Source: Planctomycetota bacterium
Lineage (GTDB): Bacteria; Planctomycetota; UBA1135; UBA2386
Assembly (NCBI GenBank): GCA_029936315.1
Contig: JAPYTD010000011.1
Coordinates: 19,084-83,083, forward strand
Length of the DNA: 64,000 nucleotides
Direction of reading: 5' to 3'
The notes under the pieces were generated by a model. It was given only the letters and a program-made list of their open reading frames with translations, made no database searches and had not been told where the DNA came from. Positions 48,159 through 56,212 of this stretch are shown piece by piece. Positions within the stretch are counted from its first letter, which is position 1; every line of letters starts with the position of its first letter. Made by a program: the position numbers and the translations under genes.

Positions 48159-48173
48159 TCAGCGGCTGTTTTT
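48141..48173 (+). terminator. putative intrinsic terminator
   Basis: GCCGCT-N14-AGCGGC-TGTTTTT at the end of CDS 47526-48158. Confidence 0.45.
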
Positions 48174-48275
48174 CTGTGCCCCAGCTGTGTGTCATCGGTG
48201 TGTCACCCGTTTTTGGGTTATCCTCGACGCAACCGTGTCAGGCGGCACCTTCCCTTCCTAGACCTTGGTGTAGCA

Positions 48276-49955
48276 ATGCGAATTCTCTCTCTATTGGTCA
48301 TCTCCACTGCCCTCGCAGCACAGGGCGGTCCTGGCGGCGGCGGTCCTGGTGGCGGTGGTCCTGGCGGCGGTGGTCCTGGCGGCGGTGGTCCTCCCCAGCC
48401 CTTGCCGCCACGCCCGGTTCCCGTTCAAAATCAAATTACGCCGCAGAAGGCCATGCTCGGCAAACTGCTGTTCTGGGAAGAGCAGATGTCGACGGACAAC
48501 CGCGTCGCCTGTGGCACCTGCCACACCTTCGGCGCTGGCGGTGGCGACAGCCGTCGCGTCCTCAACCCGGTTGGTCCGGGCATCGGCGATGACATCTTTG
48601 CTTCGCCGGGCGTGCGCCGCAGCGATGGGAACAACGACTACATTCCGGACGCGACGTTCGGCTTCACCCCACAGGTGACCGGCCGTTCGTCCCCGAGCTT
48701 CCTGACTGCAGCATGGTTCACGGACCTGTTCTGGGATGGGCGGGCACGCACGAGCTTCATCGATCCGGATACTGGCGTCACGCTGATCCCGAATGGTGGT
48801 GCGCTTGAGAACCAGGCCCTCGGCCCGCTGCTGTCGTCTGCTGAGATGGCGCATGACGCGCACAACTTCGGCGACCTGACGGCCAAGTTGGTCAACGTTC
48901 GGCCGATGGCGCTCGCGACCAACCTGCCTACCGATATGGCTAACGCCATTGCTGGCGGGGTGAGCTACCCGGACTTGTTCCAGGCAGCGTTTGGCAGTTC
49001 CAGCATTAGTGCTGCTCGCATCGCGATGGCGATCGCGACCTACGAACGCACCCTGGTTCCGGACCAGACGCCCTACGATGCGTTCCTCGCTGGCAACCAA
49101 AACGCGCTGACGCCGCAACAAGTGAACGGCCTGGGGGTCTTCCTCGGCCCCGGTCGCTGCGTGATCTGTCACACGACTGGGTTGTTCAGCGACGACGGGT
49201 TCCACAACCTGGGCCTGCGTCCGATCGCGAACGACAACGGTCGACAGAGCGTTACCGGCAATCCCGCCGACGCTGGCCGCTTCAAGACGCCGAGCTTGCG
49301 CAATGTCGGTCTGCGGAACTCGTTCATGCACACTGGTCAGTTCACGAGTCTGCAGCAGGTGTTTGGCTTCTACCTCCAGGGTGGTGGACCCAACCTCCAG
49401 AACAAAGATCCGCAGTTGCTTCCGTTGAACGTCGGGCCGCAGGCTGCCAACGACCTGATCAACTTCATCAGCAACGGTCTGACCGACCCGCGCGTGGCTG
49501 CTGGATCCGCCCCGTTCGACCGCCCAACGCTGCGCAGCCAGATCCTGCCAGCCAACGGTTTCCAATATGGCTTGCCCACGATTGGCACGGGCAACCAGTT
49601 CCCGACCATGCTGCCTGGTGTGCCGGCGAACATCGGCAACATCGACTTCAAGGTTGGTGTGCACAATGCTCGAGGTGGTGCGGCGTCGACGCTCGTGCTC
49701 AGCACGGCCCCGACGGCGAGTGTCCTGAGTGGGGTCAACCTCAACGTGGGTCTCAATGGCAGCGAGTTGCTGATCCCGTGGATGCTCAACGGCACGCCGG
49801 GGGTTCCTGGTGATGGCTACGGCACCCTGCGGGTTGCGGTGCCGAATGAGCCGGCAATCGCAGGTTTGGCCCTCTACGCACAGTGGTTCATCTGGGACAG
49901 CGGCGTCGCCAACGGTGCGGCCGCGACCCAGGGCGCTCGCCTGGACCTGTTCTAG
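48276..49955 (+). CDS. di-haem cytochrome c peroxidase (MauG/CcpA family) with extra C-terminal domain
   Basis: CGTCHTF and CVICHTT haem motifs, KTPSLRNVGLRNSFMHTGQFTSLQQVFGFY; signal peptide; (GPGGG)n linker; C-terminal VPNEPAIAGLALYAQWFIWD. Confidence 0.92.
   Translation: MRILSLLVISTALAAQGGPGGGGPGGGGPGGGGPGGGGPPQPLPPRPVPVQNQITPQKAMLGKLLFWEEQMSTDNRVACGTCHTFGAGGGDSRRVLNPVGPGIGDDIFASPGVRRSDGNNDYIPDATFGFTPQVTGRSSPSFLTAAWFTDLFWDGRARTSFIDPDTGVTLIPNGGALENQALGPLLSSAEMAHDAHNFGDLTAKLVNVRPMALATNLPTDMANAIAGGVSYPDLFQAAFGSSSISAARIAMAIATYERTLVPDQTPYDAFLAGNQNALTPQQVNGLGVFLGPGRCVICHTTGLFSDDGFHNLGLRPIANDNGRQSVTGNPADAGRFKTPSLRNVGLRNSFMHTGQFTSLQQVFGFYLQGGGPNLQNKDPQLLPLNVGPQAANDLINFISNGLTDPRVAAGSAPFDRPTLRSQILPANGFQYGLPTIGTGNQFPTMLPGVPANIGNIDFKVGVHNARGGAASTLVLSTAPTASVLSGVNLNVGLNGSELLIPWMLNGTPGVPGDGYGTLRVAVPNEPAIAGLALYAQWFIWDSGVANGAAATQGARLDLF
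48327..48386 (+). repeat. 4 x 15-bp tandem repeat encoding GPGGG
   Basis: GGTCCTGGYGGCGGY repeated four times in frame immediately after the signal peptide. Confidence 0.9.
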
Positions 49956-50006
49956 TGTTGACGTGACGCGGTGAGAACGCGGGGCTTGGGCGATAGGATC
50001 TGGTTC

Positions 50007-50212
50007 GTGACCGTCGAATCAGATCCTCGCATCGATGCCTACCTGGAGAAGGCGTCGGACTTCGCCAGGCGAAGGATCGTCGCGCCAAGAAGCACTACAT
50101 CGAGTGGGTGGGTGATGCCAAGCGCAAGAGCACGCGCGACAAACGCATCGAACAGGCGGTGCAGTGGTTGCGCGATGGCAAGCACCGCAACTGGAAATAC
50201 GAGAGCTGCTGA
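50007..50212 (+). pseudogene. YdeI/OmpD-associated family remnant (internal deletion plus frameshift)
   Basis: N-terminal frame VTVESDPRIDAYLEKASDFA; different frame RQAKDRRAKKHYIEWVGDAKRKSTRDKRIEQAVQWLRDGKHRNWKYESC*. Confidence 0.7.
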
Positions 50213-50242
50213 GCGGCGATTAGTGCAGTAATTCGCTAGCGC

Positions 50243-52126
50243 CTACTTGATCGTAAACGTCACCCGATCTTCCCCAGCGATGACTGCGAAGTCGGGTGAC
50301 CGCTTCTTGCCGGCTCGCAGCCGCGCCTCGTACGTCATTCCTGGTAGTTCCAAGAACCTGCAGGCGAAGTTGCCGTCCTTGTCGGTTGTCGTGTCGCTGA
50401 TCCACGTCCAGTTCAGGTTGCTGGCGATCTTCTGGAGAACTTCGTCGCGATTGTTGCCGCTACGCCAAGTTGAACTGTGGCAATCGAGGTTTGCGTTGGC
50501 GACCGGCTTGCCGTCGCCATCGACGGCGCGACCCAGCATGGTTGTCATCGGCTTCATGCGCACCTCAATGGGCTTGGCTTCGCTGCCTTCGAGCTTCAGG
50601 TTGATGTGCGCCATGCTCGTCTTGTTGCGAATGAATGCGGCCCATCTGCCAGGCTGCAGTTGTAAGGCCAGCCGACCGGCGCTGTCCGGCGTCGCGATGG
50701 TGTTCCAGCTGCCGCAATCGTAGTCCCCTTTCTTGGCGCGACTGATCAGCATGACCTTCGCGTCGGGCGCTGGATTGCCCGACTCATCAAGCAGTCGCAG
50801 TTGCACCTTCGCAAACGAGCTCAGGTCGATTTGCTGCTCGTCGCCGGTCTTGGTCCTGAGTTCGTGCAGCGTGAGCGCGCGGTAGGGCGACATCCGCCTC
50901 TGCTTGTCTGGCACGAACGCGTCCTGCACGGCATCCCCGGCGACGATGATCTGCATCTTGTCGATGGGATTGCTGACCGCCGGGATTTTTAGGCGGCCTT
51001 GCTCGTCCGTCGTCAGGTGGAAGACCAGTCCTTCGACGCCCCACCCGCTGTTGTCGAGTTGTGCGATCTTGATGCCGCGTCGCACGGTGACGGCTTGGTT
51101 TGCCAAGCCGCTGTCGGCGTCGCGCATCAGCCGCACGACGGTCGTCTTGTCTTTCTGCAGCGTGAACTTCAATTCACTTACCCCCTCGTTCTTGACCTCT
51201 TGGCCGTCAAAGTACGGATGGCGCCGAAACCCCGAATGCGTCGTGCTGTGTCCTTCCTTGCTCGCCGTAAAGAACAGTTGCTGCCAACCGGTCGTCTCGA
51301 ACGGATCCTTCCGGTTTGCGATTTTGGCGGTCAGCTTGCCGGTCGCGTCGGTCTTGCCGAGTTCGCGCCAAACCTTACGCCCCGGCGGTTGCGGCAGATA
51401 GCCGGCCAAGCTTGATTGGCCGGCGCTCAGCCGCTGCCGGATCCGTGCGCCTTCGATCGCTTTGCCATTGGCGTCGACGACGATCATCGGCACGGACTGC
51501 ATGGGCTGCACCGTTCTCGCAGTGGACTTGCTGAACTTGCTCAGCGTGATACAGGTCAGCAGCTGGCCATTCTTGTCGAGCACATCGATTGAGGTTCGAC
51601 CAGCTGGCAATGGCGGAACCGTGCACGTGCCATCTTCGGATACGTCTACTGCCAAGCCATCGATGGCGACTGCACCAGGGGCGAACGCTACGCGGAACGG
51701 TCCCAACGCGGCCCACGCTTCGAGACCCCTCAGCTTGAGCGTGCAAATGGGGTGCGTCTCGCTCGCACTTAGTTCGATCGGCGCGCCCGACGTGGCCCAC
51801 TGCATCGCGCTGACCGCGCGACTTCCGTCCGCGCCCGCGGGGCCAATAGCCCACAGCAGGTGGCGCGTGCAGGGCGTCACCTTGAAGCGGAAGCGGCCAC
51901 GCTTGTCTGTCTTGACAACGGTATGCATACGGGCGCGGTTGCCGGCCGTGCCGACTGGCGCAAAGGCGATGTGCACGTCAGCACCTTCTACGCCTTCGTC
52001 ATCGGCGTCGACGAACTTACCGAGCAACGTACGCAAGTGCTTGGTCGCCGGTTGTTGGGTGACCGCTCCGCTGACGAACAAGACGGCAGTGGCTGCTGCT
52101 GCGAGCATTCGGCGAGTAGTCGGCAT
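50243..52126 (-). CDS. secreted carboxypeptidase-regulatory-like domain protein
   Basis: MLAAAATAVLFVSGAVTQQ signal; GKFVDADDEGVEGADVHIAF, GRAVDGDGKPVANANLDC motifs. Confidence 0.75.
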   Translation of the reverse strand: MPTTRRMLAAAATAVLFVSGAVTQQPATKHLRTLLGKFVDADDEGVEGADVHIAFAPVGTAGNRARMHTVVKTDKRGRFRFKVTPCTRHLLWAIGPAGADGSRAVSAMQWATSGAPIELSASETHPICTLKLRGLEAWAALGPFRVAFAPGAVAIDGLAVDVSEDGTCTVPPLPAGRTSIDVLDKNGQLLTCITLSKFSKSTARTVQPMQSVPMIVVDANGKAIEGARIRQRLSAGQSSLAGYLPQPPGRKVWRELGKTDATGKLTAKIANRKDPFETTGWQQLFFTASKEGHSTTHSGFRRHPYFDGQEVKNEGVSELKFTLQKDKTTVVRLMRDADSGLANQAVTVRRGIKIAQLDNSGWGVEGLVFHLTTDEQGRLKIPAVSNPIDKMQIIVAGDAVQDAFVPDKQRRMSPYRALTLHELRTKTGDEQQIDLSSFAKVQLRLLDESGNPAPDAKVMLISRAKKGDYDCGSWNTIATPDSAGRLALQLQPGRWAAFIRNKTSMAHINLKLEGSEAKPIEVRMKPMTTMLGRAVDGDGKPVANANLDCHSSTWRSGNNRDEVLQKIASNLNWTWISDTTTDKDGNFACRFLELPGMTYEARLRAGKKRSPDFAVIAGEDRVTFTIK

Positions 52127-52189
52127 GCCCCGATCTTCCGTCGCTGCCATGGTCACTGCAAGGGAATGCAACCTTGCCCTAAACGTAAC

Positions 52190-52218
52190 CGACCCGCCGG
52201 GAGGTGTCCGGCGGGTCG
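52190..52218. promoter_or_regulatory. strong hairpin (11-bp perfect stem, 7-nt loop)
   Basis: CGACCCGCCGG-gaggtgt-CCGGCGGGTCG followed by TTTA; upstream of CDS 50243-52126(-). Confidence 0.5.
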
Positions 52219-52297
52219 TTTACGGGGATCAGGTTGTCGGGCCTTGGAGGTACCGAAGCGTATCTCATGATTCCCACTTGAGCGGCGAGAAAACAGC

Positions 52298-52317
52298 GTG
52301 CGGCGGCTAAGCCGCAC
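52298..52317 (-). terminator. putative intrinsic terminator of the zinc-ribbon gene
   Basis: minus strand GTGCGGC-TTAGCC-GCCGCAC-GCTGTTTTC just downstream of stop 52333(-). Confidence 0.55.
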
Positions 52318-52332
52318 GGAGGATGACTGGGG

Positions 52333-52551
52333 CTAGCTGGCTTGCCACTTGTGGCGCTGCACAGTGTCTTGGAAGTTCGCGGAGTCGTTGCGGTTGAAGA
52401 GGCGCACGCGGCCGCCGCATTCGATGCAGTAGGAGTGGTTGACGCTCATCATGAAGCGCACGTAGGTGTTGCAGGGCTCGCACCACTTCTGCTCGGTGTA
52501 GAACTCGCTGTTGTTGTTCGAGAGGTCCAGGTTGCGGCTGTTGTTGGTCAC
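52333..52551 (-). CDS. small zinc-ribbon protein
   Basis: 72 aa, WCEPCNTYVRFMMSVNHSYCIECGGRVRLFNRND: two CxxC pairs. Confidence 0.7.
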   Translation of the reverse strand: MTNNSRNLDLSNNNSEFYTEQKWCEPCNTYVRFMMSVNHSYCIECGGRVRLFNRNDSANFQDTVQRHKWQAS

Positions 52552-52805
52552 GAACGCTGTAGAGCAACTAGCTTGCCAAACTTTCGGAAGGCAGCATCAA
52601 ATCGTCAACACTGCAATGGCACGGGCGGTTGTTGCTTTGAGGGTCGCGTCTCATCGTCGCGAGCCGTGGTCGAGATCCGTCGTGGAAATGCGACGATCAA
52701 TGCAGTCGTCGGCCGCAGTCTGATAGGGAAGCCGCCGTGCGGCCGCGTGTTTGGGTTACTCGTCGTGCCAATGCGACGGTTCCGTCTCTGCGACGCATCG
52801 GCGCG

Positions 52806-53936
52806 CTACTCGCCGTGCATGGCGAATTGTATCTCGTCACGGACGCGCGGGTCGTCTTCAATTGTCATTGCCGACCGCAGTGCCGAGTGCTTGGGGTCGA
52901 TGCGTCCAATCGCCCACGCGGCGTGGCCGCGCACGACCGGGTCGTTATCTCGCATTGCGATGCTGAGTGCCGGCAGCGCTGACTCTTCGCGTCGATTGCC
53001 CAGCACGGTGGCTGCGTTGCGCCGCATGCCCGATCGTTTGGCGCGGCGCATTGCGGTGCCTACAAACTCGGCGTCGTAGCGCGCTTCGTCCATCTCCAAG
53101 ACATCGACGAGTGTCCAGGTCTCGACGATACGGTGTGGGGCCAGGTCCTTGGGGCGGTCCAGGCCAAACAGGTCGCGTCGTTTGCTCTTGCTCGTGAATG
53201 GACAGACTTCGACGCAGATGTCGCAGCCGAACAACCACTCCCCCTGCGCCTCGCGCAGGTCGCGGTCAACGAAACCGCGTTGCTCGATCGTTGTGTAGGA
53301 AAGGCAGCGGCGCGAGTCGACCTGGAACGGCGCGACGATGGCTTTGGTGGGGCATGAGTCAATGCAGGCGGTGCACGTGCCGCACGTGCCAGGGGAGACC
53401 GCATCGAACGGCAGCTCTTCGCCGACCAGCAGTTCGGCCAGTTGCAGGTAGGGGCCATGCGTGGGGGAGATCACCATCGAACTCTTGGCGAGGAAGCCAA
53501 TGCCAGCTCGTACCGCGAGCGCCCGCTCAAGCACTGGCACGGCGTCCGTGCCGCCCTTCATCGATCCTTGCGGCAGGCCGGCGTGCTCAAGTTCGTTGCG
53601 CAGCTTCGTGATGCGCTTGCCGAGCCAGCGGTGGTAGTCGCGTCCGACCGCGTAGCGCGCAATGCGGCCGCCGCCCGGCAGTTCTCCCGGTGGGCCGCTG
53701 TAGTCCACCGCGACCGAGATCGACGAACGCACCCCTTCGCGCCACAGCTGTGGATCCACGATGCGATCCTTGTTGGTCGCGAGGTAGTTCATCTCGCCGT
53801 GGCGGTCTGCGTCAAGCCACTTCGTGAAGTGCTCGGCGTGCTCGCCGGGATCGGCCGGGCCGAAGCGAACGAGATCGAAGCCGACTTCGTGCGCGATTCC
53901 GCGGATGGAGTCGGCGGATAAGCGAGAGTTGCTCAC
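52806..53936 (-). CDS. queG: epoxyqueuosine reductase with C-terminal HEAT-like repeats
   Basis: CGTCTACIDSCPTKAIVAPFQVDSRRCLSYTTIEQRG and LFGCDICVEVCPF two 4Fe-4S motifs. Confidence 0.97.
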   Translation of the reverse strand: MSNSRLSADSIRGIAHEVGFDLVRFGPADPGEHAEHFTKWLDADRHGEMNYLATNKDRIVDPQLWREGVRSSISVAVDYSGPPGELPGGGRIARYAVGRDYHRWLGKRITKLRNELEHAGLPQGSMKGGTDAVPVLERALAVRAGIGFLAKSSMVISPTHGPYLQLAELLVGEELPFDAVSPGTCGTCTACIDSCPTKAIVAPFQVDSRRCLSYTTIEQRGFVDRDLREAQGEWLFGCDICVEVCPFTSKSKRRDLFGLDRPKDLAPHRIVETWTLVDVLEMDEARYDAEFVGTAMRRAKRSGMRRNAATVLGNRREESALPALSIAMRDNDPVVRGHAAWAIGRIDPKHSALRSAMTIEDDPRVRDEIQFAMHGE

Positions 53937-54217
53937 ATCATCACGCCGAGCGGCGCGTCCACCATGCCAGCTGGCGTGCCATCGATGAGGATCTCGCGGT
54001 CTTCTGCTTCAAACGCGGCAGCCATGACCTGCGACGAACCATGCGAGATGTCGCCGCCGACCGACCGCAGCATGCGTTCGGCCATGACGCGCACCACATC
54101 GGTTCGGGCACTGTCCAGTTCTTCGGCAGTTGGGATGCGCCTCCCCTGCGCGATCAGGGCCTCCGTCGCGATCAGCGGCAACGTGAGGGCGAGCAACGAA
54201 GACAAGCAGCGGTGCAT
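53933..54217 (-). CDS. small secreted hypothetical protein
   Basis: MHRCLSSLLALTLPLIATEALIAQG signal peptide; 4-nt overlap with queG start. Confidence 0.6.
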   Translation of the reverse strand: MHRCLSSLLALTLPLIATEALIAQGRRIPTAEELDSARTDVVRVMAERMLRSVGGDISHGSSQVMAAAFEAEDREILIDGTPAGMVDAPLGVMM

Positions 54218-54368
54218 GGCGGGCCATGGTAGCAGGATCCGGGGCAACCACTGCGCTAGTCGCGTCAATCGCTCTAACCCACGGCTGTTGCTCCGCGAAC
54301 GAGCCTGAACTCAAGCCGCCAGCACGAATGGTCGATGCGATGGGCAGGCTGTTGCCTAGAGGCGTCCT

Positions 54369-55094
54369 ATGACCACCGACTCGAATCTAGTTCTCGATCC
54401 CGCAACCGGCAGCTATATCTTGCCGGCACCGCCCCGTGGCAAGAACTTGCTCACGGTTGGAGAAGAGACGGAGGCGCCCTCGCCCTACCAGGCGGGCACC
54501 ATTGCGCGCGCCATGGGCGAGCGCTTCCAGGTGACGGCGCAGAGCCTTGAGATGTTGTTGTTGGAAGTGCGCGAACGCGTCCACCTGCTCGACCAGGCGA
54601 TTGCCGAAGACACCCGTGCGCAGCTGAAAGGAGCCGTTCGCGAGATTGCCAAGGTGCTCGACTGGTGCGACGCAACATGCACGGAACTCGCAACGGACAG
54701 TTCGAAGGCGGTTGATGGGTTCGAGCCCATTGACGTCGTCGAGTTGTGCAATCATATCTCGGCGACACATGAAGGCCTGACCGATCCAATCGCCGTCATC
54801 GCCCGCAACGACCTCACGTGCTGGGCCAAGCGTGGCCAACTACGACATGTCGTGCAGAAGGCGCTCGCGGTGGTCTGGGCGCGCACCGGGGGGCAAGGCC
54901 TCCGTTGCCTCGAAACGGAATGGCGCGACACTACGCCAACGATCCGCGTCTGCAGCCGCGGCGAGCCAACCCGCGGCATCGACCCGAACTTGGTCGAGGA
55001 TTTCCGCCTGGTTGTCGAAACCGCTGGCATCACGGTAGTCCCGGACGATCTGGGGCGTGGTGGCGCGGGATTGGTCCTAATGCTCCCCGTGTGA
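54369..55094 (+). CDS. hypothetical protein, possibly degenerate histidine-kinase-like (DHp/HATPase) fold
   Basis: Histidine-kinase-like layout (NHISATHEGLTDPIAVIARNDLTCWAKRGQLRHVVQKALAVVWAR ... VVPDDLGRGGAGLVLMLPV); no canonical H/N boxes. Confidence 0.5.
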   Translation: MTTDSNLVLDPATGSYILPAPPRGKNLLTVGEETEAPSPYQAGTIARAMGERFQVTAQSLEMLLLEVRERVHLLDQAIAEDTRAQLKGAVREIAKVLDWCDATCTELATDSSKAVDGFEPIDVVELCNHISATHEGLTDPIAVIARNDLTCWAKRGQLRHVVQKALAVVWARTGGQGLRCLETEWRDTTPTIRVCSRGEPTRGIDPNLVEDFRLVVETAGITVVPDDLGRGGAGLVLMLPV

Positions 55095-55207
55095 CCCATT
55101 TAGGCCCGAGCGATGGCACTTTGGGCGCGTGCCATTCAGTTACGCTCTACCGAATATTGTGGAGAACCGTTGTCGCCAGTTACTTCCCAGAGACAACTGG
55201 CTATGGC

Positions 55208-56212
55208 ATGATAATCGGGTGGCCGCGGCTTCCGACTGCGACCCCGACAGGCTCCGTCATGTTGCACGTCAATCACACCTCGGTCGACCGCGCCGCTCTT
55301 TGCGAGCGGCTCTTCGAGTTGTGGGAGAGAACCGGTAGTCCCGCGCTGGAAGCTTTGGCCCACGGTCGCGCCCCCAACCCAGGTGCATCGGTGGCCACGC
55401 CGCAGCACTTCATCGACTGGGTCAGTACCAGCTTGATGGATTGCTACAAGGACAGCGGTGACGGCTCCGTGTTCGCGCTCCTCTTCGAGTTGAATCGCAC
55501 CTCATTCCTGTACGCGATCCAGTGCAACCTGCGCCGCTCCTTCCATCGTATTGATGCCCAGGACGTGCTGCAGGAAGTGTTCCTCAACATCTATCGCTAT
55601 CCGCATCGCTTCCAAGCGGACAAGTCGGATGCGTTCCGTGGTTGGGGTCATCGCATCGCGCGCAACACGCTGTTGAAGTTCCTCAAGGGCGAGACGCGCC
55701 TGGCGCGCTTCCAACCCATCGATGAAGAGGTCATGCAGCCCGAAGACCTGCGTTCGCCCCGGCCTGATCGTGCCGCCAGTGACGCGGAGGCCGCAACGGT
55801 CGTCAATCACGCCTACCTGATGTACCTGCAGCTCTACATGTTGCACTACGCTCGCTTGACCACGAAAGAACGGCGCGCGTTGTCGATGGTTGAAGTCGAA
55901 GACTACTCATACCGCGACACCGCTGCCGAGTTGGGCATCCGACTTGAGAACCTGAAGATGGTCATCTTCCGCGGACGTCGCAAGATCTTCCGTGGCATGG
56001 AGCGTTCGCTCGCTCAGCTTGCCGACAGGGAGACCATCGTCAGCAGTGAAGAACTCGCCAGTGCCTTGGGTGCCGTGGGGGCACCGCGTAGCACGGTTCC
56101 GAGGCGTGGTGCAGGAACTTCTTCTGGCACCTCTTCCGGTGCTCCCGGAGATTTGACGCGAACGTGTAACGACTCCAATAGAATGTGTGACCCAGAGGGT
56201 GCCCCTACCTAG
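55208..56212 (+). CDS. RNA polymerase sigma factor, sigma-70/ECF-like
   Basis: RIDAQDVLQEVFLNIYRYPHRFQADKSDAFRGWGHRIARNTLLKFLKGETR; region-4-like SYRDTAAELGIRLENLKMVIFRGRRKIFRGM; start uncertain (ATG 55208 or 55259). Confidence 0.85.
   Translation: MIIGWPRLPTATPTGSVMLHVNHTSVDRAALCERLFELWERTGSPALEALAHGRAPNPGASVATPQHFIDWVSTSLMDCYKDSGDGSVFALLFELNRTSFLYAIQCNLRRSFHRIDAQDVLQEVFLNIYRYPHRFQADKSDAFRGWGHRIARNTLLKFLKGETRLARFQPIDEEVMQPEDLRSPRPDRAASDAEAATVVNHAYLMYLQLYMLHYARLTTKERRALSMVEVEDYSYRDTAAELGIRLENLKMVIFRGRRKIFRGMERSLAQLADRETIVSSEELASALGAVGAPRSTVPRRGAGTSSGTSSGAPGDLTRTCNDSNRMCDPEGAPT

Noticed and set aside
48327-48386. GPGGG repeat as a collagen-like or phase-variable locus
   Set aside because: Each unit is 15 bp so copy changes stay in frame; most simply a flexible linker after the signal peptide.
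47174-48592. 472-aa ORF (+)
   Set aside because: Spans antisense to thiE and out of frame with two better-supported genes; no domain signatures.
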